From positions 1 to 5,931 of the forward strand of contig WRIA01000044.1 of NCBI GenBank assembly GCA_009782975.1: a DNA stretch of 5,931 nucleotides, given 5' to 3'. The position numbers and the translations under genes are program-made. This stretch comes from Clostridiales bacterium (GTDB lineage: Bacteria; Bacillota_B; Dehalobacteriia; UBA4068). Every line of letters begins with the position of its first letter. The stretch's first letter is position 1. Positions 1-5,337 of this stretch are shown piece by piece. A model generated the notes under the pieces. That model saw nothing but the letters and a program-made list of their open reading frames with translations, was not told the origin of the DNA and made no database searches.

Positions 1-283
1 CCAGGGTTTCAGGGCCTTCATACCCCGATGAATTCCAAAGTACCGGGATGGAAAGCCCCCGCATCCGCGCCGCTTTTATACCAAGGGAAAGGGCTTTGCC
101 CACGGCACGGGGGCCGGTACCAATATTATGGCCAGCGAACAGGCATTTTATGCGCTGGTTAGCTTGCAGCGTTTTTTTGACGGGCAAAACAGCCTTTACC
201 GTATGACGGAGGAACCGCAGGCGCAGAATGTTCCGGCGGATGCCCTGCGCCGCTTGCCGGAGAAACGGGCGGGTAATATATGA
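1..283 (+). CDS. 3' end of alpha-toroid (prenyltransferase-like) protein, frame disturbed
   Basis: This is the C-terminal part of a protein that starts before the window. From about 77 to 283 the frame ending at TGA 281-283 gives a convincing match to bacterial prenyltransferase/squalene-cyclase-like toroid proteins: FYTKGKGFAHG, then NIMASEQAFYALVS (typical 'MATEQA.YALVAY') and an NSLYRM segment. Such toroids are the fold of the N-terminal domain of intrinsic factor/transcobalamin. They are often encoded beside DUF4430 genes, as here, and are usually exported. In this frame there is a TGA at 29-31, so the reading cannot continue upstream without a shift. Frame 3 upstream (PDEFQSTGMESP) or frame 1 could be joined by a single-base indel, for example near the C run at 56-60. 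It may be a pseudogene, a sequencing error, or a real frameshift. The stop overlaps the next start as ATGA (280-283), implying translational coupling. Family assignment is fairly sure from the C-terminal motif; function is inferred. Confidence 0.6.
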
Positions 284-804
284 GACGCAGATGGCCGTTT
301 ATACTGACGGCGCTGTTGGCCTTGCTGGCCGGCCTATGTTTTTATCGGGCGTCCTTTTCGCCCCCGCCCGGCGAAAGGGAATATCTCTGCACGCTTTCGG
401 TGCGCTGCGATACCATACTGGAAAATATGGAGCAGCTTAACAAGGACAAGCCGGAGCTTGTACCGGCGGACGGCGTTATACTGGCGGAAACGGAAGTTGG
501 CTTTTCGGAGGGGGAGAGCGTGTTCGACGTGCTTAAACGCACCCTGATGGAGCGGGCCATACATTTGGAATTTGTGGAAACGCCCTTTTTTGCCAGCGCC
601 TATGTGGAGGGCATAGGGAATCTGTACGAGATGGATTGCGGGCCTCTTTCCGGCTGGATGTTCAAGGTAAACGGGGAATTTGCCACCAAGGGCTGCTCCC
701 TTTACCGGCTTGATCCGGGGGATGGGGTGGAATGGCTTTATACCTGCGATCTGGGCCGCGATATAGGCGGAGAGGACGCTTCCTTAGGAGGCGCTGGCCG
801 ATGA
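280..804 (+). CDS. Exported DUF4430 (transcobalamin C-terminal-like) protein
   Basis: The 174-residue protein has a basic N-terminus (MRRRW) and one hydrophobic segment (about residues 6-22), so it is a signal anchor or signal peptide and the rest lies outside the membrane. The LAGLC sequence at 16-20 is not a good lipobox. Residues 36-160 form a DUF4430 domain with its usual marks: CTLSVRCDTIL (37-47), YVEGIGNLYEMDCGPLSGWMFKVNG (108-132), KGCSLYRLDPGD (137-148) and EWLYTCDLG (151-159). Five cysteines lie in the exported part (C37, C43, C120, C139, C156). DUF4430 is related to the small C-terminal domain of intrinsic factor/transcobalamin, which closes over the vitamin. With the toroid gene before it and ECF genes after it, an extracytoplasmic ligand-binding role, probably for a corrinoid, is inferred. 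The ATG at 280 follows stops at 178 and 274 in its frame and overlaps the previous stop. Its own ribosome site is weak, which fits coupling. Confidence 0.85.
   Translation: MRRRWPFILTALLALLAGLCFYRASFSPPPGEREYLCTLSVRCDTILENMEQLNKDKPELVPADGVILAETEVGFSEGESVFDVLKRTLMERAIHLEFVETPFFASAYVEGIGNLYEMDCGPLSGWMFKVNGEFATKGCSLYRLDPGDGVEWLYTCDLGRDIGGEDASLGGAGR
786..791 (+). promoter_or_regulatory. Ribosome binding site fixing the ecfT start
   Basis: AGGAGG lies 9 nt before ATG 801. It decides in favour of 801 rather than the in-frame ATG at 732, which lies well inside the DUF4430 coding region and would add 23 arginine-rich residues unlike EcfT N-termini. Confidence 0.8.
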
Positions 805-1709
805 ACGGTTCCGTTAAAGGGGGGGCCTTCGCGGAGTATCACCCTCTGGTCAATTTTCTCTACTTCGCCCTGGTGATAGCCTTTTCTATGTTCTTTCTGC
901 ACCCGCTGGCCCTTGGTATCTCTTTGGGCGGGGCTTTTATCTATTCCTGCAAGCTGCTTGGCCGCCGCGCCCTGCGCTTCAATTTGCTTTACCTGCTGCC
1001 GCTGCTGCTGGTCATGGCTATTATGAATCCGCTTTTCAATCATCAGGGCCTTACGGTGCTGGGTTATTTTAAAAACGGCAATCCCCTTACTCTGGAATCC
1101 ATACTTTACGGGCTGGCCGCCGCCACTATGCTGGTGACGGTCATCTGCTGGTTTTCCTGTTATAACGCCGTAGTCAGCTCCGAAAAGTTCCTTTACCTTT
1201 TTGGGCGCGTATTGCCGGCGTTCTCTTTGCTTTTATCCATGGCCCTGCGCTTTTTGCCGCGGTTATCCCGGCAGTTGGCCGAGGTGCGCAACGCCCAAAA
1301 GGGCCTGGGCCTTTATGAGGAAAAAGGCAGTATGCTTAAGCGGGCGCGTTCCGCGTTAAGATCGTTTTCCATCCTGCTTACCTGGGCTTTGGAGGATGGC
1401 GTGGAAACCGCGGACAGCATGAGAAGCCGCGGTTACGGGTTGTACGGCCGCACCTCCTTTTCCGTTTTCCGCTTAAGCCGCCGCGATAAATGGGCGCTGG
1501 GCGGTCTTATGGCCGCCGGTTGTTTTATAATACTGGGCGCGTTTAAAGGCTGGTTTTATTACCGCTATTTCCCTTCCCTTAAGGGCGCGGGGCCTGGCTT
1601 TCCCGTAGCCTTACTGGGGGCGGCTTATGCCGCCCTTTGCCTGCTGCCGCTTATCATAGAATTTATGGAGGCCCGTAAATGGAAAGCTCCGCAACGACCT
1701 TTACAGTAG
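801..1709 (+). CDS. ecfT: ECF transporter transmembrane subunit EcfT (CbiQ family)
   Basis: This 302-residue integral membrane protein is the scaffold of an energy-coupling factor importer. It links the two ATPase domains to the S component. Hydrophobic segments lie at about 15-52, 61-78, 102-122, 134-152, 233-253 and 264-288. Between the fourth and fifth clusters lie the cytoplasmic coupling helices. The second holds a good family motif, ETADSMRSRGYG (202-213), followed by LYGRTSFSVFRLSRRD. The first, at EVRNAQKGLGLYEEKG (161-176), lacks the 'ARG' of most EcfT proteins and reads AQKGLG. The start overlaps the DUF4430 stop as ATGA and the end overlaps the ATPase gene by 31 nt, so the operon is translationally linked. 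The second motif, the topology and the neighbouring ATPase gene make the call firm. CbiQ of cobalt transporters is the same family, but no CbiM/CbiN is present, so cobalt import is less likely. Confidence 0.93.
   Translation: MNGSVKGGAFAEYHPLVNFLYFALVIAFSMFFLHPLALGISLGGAFIYSCKLLGRRALRFNLLYLLPLLLVMAIMNPLFNHQGLTVLGYFKNGNPLTLESILYGLAAATMLVTVICWFSCYNAVVSSEKFLYLFGRVLPAFSLLLSMALRFLPRLSRQLAEVRNAQKGLGLYEEKGSMLKRARSALRSFSILLTWALEDGVETADSMRSRGYGLYGRTSFSVFRLSRRDKWALGGLMAAGCFIILGAFKGWFYYRYFPSLKGAGPGFPVALLGAAYAALCLLPLIIEFMEARKWKAPQRPLQ
1667..1671 (+). promoter_or_regulatory. Ribosome binding site of the ATPase-S fusion gene
   Basis: GGAGG lies inside the end of ecfT, 7 nt before ATG 1679. It supports the start that overlaps ecfT by 31 nt. 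Confidence 0.75.
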
Positions 1710-4114
1710 AACATTTAACTTTCTTTTATCCCGGCGAACAGCGCCCCGCCTTGCGGGATATAAGCTTAAGCCTGCCCGCGGGGCACTTTACGTTGCTTAT
1801 AGGGCCTTCCGGCGGCGGTAAGACCACTTTGCTTCGTCATTTTAAAAGCGTGCTTACCCCTAACGGAAGCCGCCGGGGATCCGTTTATTTTATGGGGCAC
1901 CCTCTGGAAACGGTGGATCAGCGTACCCAGGCGGCCCGTATAGCTTTTGTGCGGCAAGACCCGGAAAACCAGATAGTAACGGATAAAGTTTGGCATGAGC
2001 TGGCCTTTGGTTTGGAAAGCCTGGGTCGCGGCCAGGCCGATATCCGCCTTAAGGTGGCCGAAATGGCTTCTTTTTTTGGCATGGAGGAATGGTTCCATGC
2101 CGATACCGCCACCCTTTCCGGCGGGCAAAAGCAGATACTCAACCTGGCCGCCGCCCTGGTAATGCAGCCGGATGTGCTGTTGCTGGATGAACCCACCAGC
2201 CAGCTTGACCCCATAGCCGCCGGGGAGTTTTTATCCGCGCTTCTTCGTGTAAACAGGGAGTTGGGAGTAGCCGTAGTCCTAAGCGAGCAGCGCCTGGAGG
2301 AAGCCCTGCCTTTAGCCGACGATCTGCTGGTTTTAGAAGATGGCTGCCTGATTGCCGCCGGTCCGCCGCGCCGGGTGGCGCAATATCTAAAAGAGCGCCG
2401 CGACCCTATGTTTGCCGCTTTGCCCACGCCTTTGCGGGTCTATGCGGCGGTGGAAAACAAGCTGGATTGCCCGCTTACGGTTGGCGAAGGCAGGCAATGG
2501 CTTACGGAACTTTCCTTAGGCAGGCCTCTTTTGCCGCAGCCGCGGGAAAAAGAGCTTACTCCGGCGGGCGAAGATCTGGCAGAGTTGTCGGAAATATGGT
2601 TCCGCTACGAAAAAGAAAGCCCGGATGTGCTGCGCGGTTTAGAGCTTTCCCTAAAAAAGGGGGAGATATTAGCCATATTGGGCGGCAACGGCGCGGGCAA
2701 AACCACGCTTTTGCGCCTTATACGCGGCCTTATAAAGCCTGTACGCGGTAAAATAAAAATACCGGAGCATTCTTTGCCCATGGCGTTGTTGCCGCAAAAC
2801 CCGCAAACACTTTTTACACGGCCTACTGTGGAAGAGGATCTGGCAAATATGCTTAAGGGCGGGCCGGAGGACGGGCCGCGCCTGGCGGAGGTCGTACGCT
2901 TATGCCGTTTGCAGGGCCTGCTTAAACGCCATCCCTACGACCTTTCCGGCGGCGAGCAGCAACGGGCGGCCTTAGCCAAGCTTTTGCTCGCAAAACCCCG
3001 TCTGTTGCTGCTGGACGAGCCTACCAAGGGTCTGGATGCGGCCTTTAAGCGTCAGTTAGCCAAGATATTGAGGGAACTTACAGACGGTGGGGTAAGCGTT
3101 ATTATGGTCTCCCACGACGTGGAGTTCTGTGCCGCCGTTGCCACGCGCTGCGCCCTGCTTTTCGCGGGGGAGATCATCAGCCAGGGCGCCGTTAGGGAGT
3201 TTTTCGCCGGTCACAGCTTTTATACCACGGCGGCTAACCGAATGGCCCGCCATCTGTTGCCCGCGGCGGTCACGGCGGAAGATATCATAGCCGCCTGCGG
3301 TGGAGAGCCGCCCGTATGGCCGGAGGAACCGCCGCCGGAGGAAATACCGCCGGAGGATAGCGGGCCGCGTCTGTCGCCGCCCAAGAATGTTTCTTCTACC
3401 GAAAAAACCTCCGGCATAAACTTGCGTACCCTTTTGGCGTTTGCCCCGGTGATCCTGACCATACCTTTAACTATTTGGTTTGGCCTGCGCTTTTTAGAAA
3501 ACCGGCGCTATCTTCTTATCAGTATGCTGGTGCTGGCCGAGGCCATGCTGCCTTTTTTGCTGTTGTTCGAGGGCCGCAAGCCGCAAGCCCGCGAGCTTAC
3601 GCTGCTGGCGGTGCTGACCGCGCTGGCTGTGGCCTCCCGGGCCGCCTTTGCCATGCTTCCTCAATTTAAGCCTATAACGGCTTTTGTGATAATCTCCGGC
3701 GTGGCTTTGGGCCCGGAGGCCGGTTTTTTGGTGGGAGCTTTAAGCGCCTTTATTTCCAACTTTTTATTCGGGCAAGGGCCCTGGACGCCCTGGCAGATGT
3801 TCGGCCTGGGGCTTAGCGGCTTTTTGGCCGGGCTGCTGTTTTATGGCCGTCTGCCGCGGATCGGCAGGGGAGCGCTTTGTCTTTACGGAGGGCTGGCTGC
3901 CTATTTCATCTATGGCGCGCTGATGAACCCGGCCTCGGTGATTATGTTCCAAGAACACCCCACCAGGGAAATGTTCTGGCTGGCTTATGCCCAGGGCCTG
4001 CCCTTCGATATAGTACATATGCTGGCCACGGTAATATTTTTGTGGATACTTGGCCCGCCTATGCTGGAAAAACTGGCAAGGATAAAAAGCAAATACGGTA
4101 TCCTTAAAAGATAG
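1679..4114 (+). CDS. ecfA: Fused ECF transporter: EcfA-EcfA' ATPases plus S component
   Basis: The 811-residue protein has three parts. ATPase domain 1 (about 6-235) has Walker A GPSGGGKTT (42-50), Q-loop Q93, signature LSGGQ (146-150) and Walker B VLLLDEP (166-172). Where the H-loop histidine is expected it reads LSEQRLEE, with Q204. ATPase domain 2 (about 302-515) has Walker A GGNGAGKTT (335-343), Q373, LSGGE (422-426), LLLLDEP (442-448) and H-loop H479. A proline/glutamate-rich linker (about 543-568) leads to a membrane region (about 583-800) with roughly seven or eight hydrophobic segments. It includes LPQFKPITAFVIISGVALG (660-678) and a FLFGQGPWTPWQMFG stretch (695-709), typical of a clostridial ECF S-component family found beside DUF4430 genes. 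It should power import and bind substrate, working with EcfT. ECF ATPases and S proteins are normally separate chains, so the three-part fusion is notable. The substrate, probably a corrinoid, is inferred from neighbours only. Confidence 0.92.
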   Translation: MESSATTFTVEHLTFFYPGEQRPALRDISLSLPAGHFTLLIGPSGGGKTTLLRHFKSVLTPNGSRRGSVYFMGHPLETVDQRTQAARIAFVRQDPENQIVTDKVWHELAFGLESLGRGQADIRLKVAEMASFFGMEEWFHADTATLSGGQKQILNLAAALVMQPDVLLLDEPTSQLDPIAAGEFLSALLRVNRELGVAVVLSEQRLEEALPLADDLLVLEDGCLIAAGPPRRVAQYLKERRDPMFAALPTPLRVYAAVENKLDCPLTVGEGRQWLTELSLGRPLLPQPREKELTPAGEDLAELSEIWFRYEKESPDVLRGLELSLKKGEILAILGGNGAGKTTLLRLIRGLIKPVRGKIKIPEHSLPMALLPQNPQTLFTRPTVEEDLANMLKGGPEDGPRLAEVVRLCRLQGLLKRHPYDLSGGEQQRAALAKLLLAKPRLLLLDEPTKGLDAAFKRQLAKILRELTDGGVSVIMVSHDVEFCAAVATRCALLFAGEIISQGAVREFFAGHSFYTTAANRMARHLLPAAVTAEDIIAACGGEPPVWPEEPPPEEIPPEDSGPRLSPPKNVSSTEKTSGINLRTLLAFAPVILTIPLTIWFGLRFLENRRYLLISMLVLAEAMLPFLLLFEGRKPQARELTLLAVLTALAVASRAAFAMLPQFKPITAFVIISGVALGPEAGFLVGALSAFISNFLFGQGPWTPWQMFGLGLSGFLAGLLFYGRLPRIGRGALCLYGGLAAYFIYGALMNPASVIMFQEHPTREMFWLAYAQGLPFDIVHMLATVIFLWILGPPMLEKLARIKSKYGILKR
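3319..3358 (+). repeat. 15-nt in-frame tandem repeat in the interdomain linker
   Basis: GCCGGAGGA recurs at 3319, 3334 and 3349, exactly 15 nt apart. It encodes three pentapeptide-like units (PEEPP, PEEIP, PED). The repeat forms the flexible acidic proline linker between the second ATPase and the S domain and may have arisen by replication slippage. GGAGGA also resembles a ribosome site, but no in-frame start follows at a useful distance. Confidence 0.75.
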
Positions 4115-4170
4115 CCTTTGCAGGCTAAAAAAGCTGAATTTTAGGGCAAAGATATGTAATGTTATATGGC

Positions 4171-4216
4171 AAAAAATCTTTACAGTATCCGTACCGGTAC
4201 TGTAAAGATTTTTTTT
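4171..4216 (+). terminator. Strong intrinsic terminator of the ECF operon
   Basis: A 17-bp perfect inverted repeat (4171-4187 pairing with 4198-4214) is capped by a further CCG/CGG pairing around a TAC loop (4192-4194), with T4188 bulged. The right arm runs into eight T residues (4209-4216). It lies 57 nt after the fusion gene stop and isolates the transport operon from the cell-division genes. The A-run on the left arm would also allow termination of transcripts from the other direction, though no convergent gene is seen. Confidence 0.93.
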
Positions 4217-4224
4217 AAATAATT

Positions 4225-4257
4225 GTAAATTTGTAGTAAATTTGTACTTGATTTGTA
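4225..4257 (+). repeat. 11-bp tandem repeats over the promoter (possible operator)
   Basis: GTAAATTTGTA occurs twice head to tail without mismatch (4225-4235, 4236-4246). A third partial copy, CTTGATTTGTA (4247-4257, 8 of 11 matches), covers the -35 box. TTTGTA therefore recurs every 11 bp, about one helical turn, on the same DNA face. This is the layout of a repeated protein-binding site. The helix-turn-helix protein made from this promoter is a candidate ligand, which is inference. Confidence 0.65.
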
Positions 4258-4276
4258 AGAAATGTTCTGGTATAAT
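4248..4276 (+). promoter_or_regulatory. Sigma-A promoter with extended -10 for the HTH-divIC unit
   Basis: TTGATT (4248-4253), a 17-bp spacer, then TATAAT (4271-4276) preceded by TGG, an extended -10. Transcription should start near 4283, giving a leader of about 22 nt. The ribosome site AGGGGAG (4291-4297) lies 7 nt before the GTG at 4305. Confidence 0.85.
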
Positions 4277-4304
4277 ATAAGTAACAATGTAGGGGAGCGC
4301 GGCT

Positions 4305-4556
4305 GTGAAAATAGAAATACGCGGAGCGGAACGCTTAAGCTTTAGGGAAAAGCAGGTGGTAACGCTTAAAGAAAGCGGTCATTCGGCCAAGGTTATTGCA
4401 AAATCCCTGGCCCTGGCCGAGAGCACGGTAGCCACCTTGTACAACCGCGCCCGCGCTAAAGGCTACGAGACGGTCATAGTAATTCCCGGCGCGGCTTTAA
4501 GGATATTTGACGCGGAGGAGGAAAACATTTTTGGAGACGGCGCAAACGAAAAATAA
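4305..4556 (+). CDS. Small helix-turn-helix DNA-binding protein
   Basis: This 83-residue protein starts with GTG, set by AGGGGAG 7 nt upstream. Residues about 11-53 (LSFREKQVVTLKESGHSAKVIAKSLALAESTVATLYNRARAKGY) have the pattern of a LuxR/GerE or sigma-70 region 4 type helix-turn-helix: 'LSxREKQV', a turn glycine (G25), 'IAKSLALAESTV' and a recognition helix. The C-terminal 30 residues are short and acidic, with no receiver or ligand domain, so it is a lone DNA-binding module. It is the first gene after its own promoter, and its last 26 nt overlap the divIC start, so the two are made together. The 11-bp promoter repeats suggest self-regulation, which is inferred. Its target genes are unknown. 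The HTH call is good; a specific family is not. Confidence 0.8.
   Translation: MKIEIRGAERLSFREKQVVTLKESGHSAKVIAKSLALAESTVATLYNRARAKGYETVIVIPGAALRIFDAEEENIFGDGANEK
4516..4521 (+). promoter_or_regulatory. Ribosome binding site setting the TTG start of divIC
   Basis: AGGAGG inside the end of the HTH gene lies 9 nt before TTG 4531. The longer alternative TTG at 4507 has only a poorly spaced AAGGA (3 nt away), so 4531 is preferred. Confidence 0.7.
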
Positions 4557-4875
4557 AAAAAGTTTTTGTTGGTCCAGGCTGGCATTTATCTGCGTATTGT
4601 TTTTTCTGACTTTTTGGCTGGGGCATCAGTATCAGCGCTATCAGGCTATACAGGCCGAAGTTGAAATCTATAGGCAAAAGCTGGAGGAAGCGCAGGAGGA
4701 ATACCGGCGCGCCCAAAGGCAGGTAAAGCTGTATTACAGCGACTCTTATCTGGAGCAGTTAGCCCGCAGCAGTTTGGGCATGGTAAAGGTTGGGGAAGTT
4801 GTGATATCTCCGGCGGAGATCAGCGACGTGCGGGAATTGAACGAAAATACCAGGCTTAATAATGTGCTTCATTAA
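4531..4875 (+). CDS. divIC: DivIC/FtsB-family septum formation initiator
   Basis: This 114-residue single-pass membrane protein of the divisome would act with FtsL and DivIB/FtsQ to activate septal peptidoglycan synthesis. It has a short charged cytoplasmic N-terminus (1-14), one transmembrane helix (about 15-32), an extracytoplasmic coiled coil rich in E, Q and R (about 36-68), and the conserved family tail YLEQLARSSLGMVKVGE (73-89). A variable C-terminal 25 residues follows. Size and layout are normal for the family. The start is taken as TTG 4531 from the AGGAGG spacing. It overlaps the HTH gene by 26 nt and precedes an S1-domain gene, the divIC-yabR neighbourhood known in Bacillota. Whether it should be called DivIC or FtsB cannot be settled from sequence alone. 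Confidence 0.9.
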   Translation: METAQTKNKKSFCWSRLAFICVLFFLTFWLGHQYQRYQAIQAEVEIYRQKLEEAQEEYRRAQRQVKLYYSDSYLEQLARSSLGMVKVGEVVISPAEISDVRELNENTRLNNVLH

Positions 4876-4899
4876 CGCGCCTTCCCGCCGATTTTCGTA

Positions 4900-4928
4900 T
4901 TGACAACCTTCGGCAAAAATTCTATAAT
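4900..4928 (+). promoter_or_regulatory. Perfect-consensus sigma-A promoter for the yabR-ppx unit
   Basis: TTGACA (4900-4905), 17-bp spacer, TATAAT (4923-4928). Both hexamers and the spacing match the consensus exactly. The start of transcription should be near 4935, about 33 nt before the ATG at 4968. The ribosome site GGGAGG (4951-4956) sits a slightly long 11 nt from the ATG. Confidence 0.93.
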
Positions 4929-4967
4929 TATGGTGCAAAGACAAGTTGTTGGGAGGACTTTGCCTTT

Positions 4968-5333
4968 ATGCCGATAACCGTGGGTAGCGTCGTGGAAGGG
5001 CGTGTTACAGGAGTAAGCAAATTTGGCGCTTTTGTAGAATTGCCGGATGGCCGTGTCGGTTTGGTACATATTTCCGAAGTGGCCGAGGCTTTTGTGCGCG
5101 ATATCAGCGAATACCTTTCCGAAGGGGATACAGTTCGGGTAAAGGTGCTGGATATGACGGAGACCGGCAAGATAGGCCTTTCCCTAAAGCAGGCGGCCCA
5201 ACCTCCCCAATATCGTGATCCGGTTTATTCCACAGAGGGTAATTTTGAGGATAAGCTGGTGCGCTTTATGAAGGAAAGCAACGAGAAACTGGTAAGCTTA
5301 AAAAAACATCAGGATAACCGCAGAGGGAGATAA
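4968..5333 (+). CDS. yabR: YabR-like S1-domain RNA-binding protein
   Basis: This 121-residue cytoplasmic protein has one S1 RNA-binding domain at residues about 4-75: VGSVVEGRVTGVSKFGAFVELPDGRVGLVHISEVA, then VRDISEYLSEGDTVRVKVLDM and GKIGLSLKQ, the classic five-strand S1 pattern. A linker follows. The charged C-terminal tail (about 92-121, FEDKLVRFMKESNEKLVSLKKHQDNRRGR) is typical of the YabR/general stress protein 13-like group that sits after divIC in Bacillota. These proteins are thought to associate with ribosomes or RNA, but the exact job is not firmly established. It is driven by a perfect-consensus promoter and is followed after 4 nt by the Ppx/GppA gene, so the two form an operon. 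Confidence 0.92.
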   Translation: MPITVGSVVEGRVTGVSKFGAFVELPDGRVGLVHISEVAEAFVRDISEYLSEGDTVRVKVLDMTETGKIGLSLKQAAQPPQYRDPVYSTEGNFEDKLVRFMKESNEKLVSLKKHQDNRRGR

Positions 5334-5337
5334 ACGG

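Noticed and set aside
1..283. Cobalamin riboswitch
   Set aside because: This stretch is coding and the operon start lies outside the window, so no riboswitch can be claimed here.
732..800. Longer ecfT start at ATG 732
   Set aside because: It lies inside the DUF4430 domain coding region, has no good ribosome site and adds a basic peptide unlike EcfT. AGGAGG before ATG 801 is much better.
1918..2427. 169-codon open frame on the minus strand
   Set aside because: It is antisense to the first ATPase domain, with low-complexity composition and no recognisable motif.
3319..3400. Internal translation start for the S domain using the GGAGGA repeats
   Set aside because: The nearest ATG (3387) is out of frame with the S domain and no in-frame start sits at a suitable distance.
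4116..4151. Hairpin CTTTGC/GCAAAG just after the fusion gene
   Set aside because: Only 6 bp with a 24-nt loop and no T-run; the true terminator is further downstream.
4507..4530. Longer divIC start at TTG 4507
   Set aside because: Its ribosome site is badly spaced, while TTG 4531 has AGGAGG at 9 nt.
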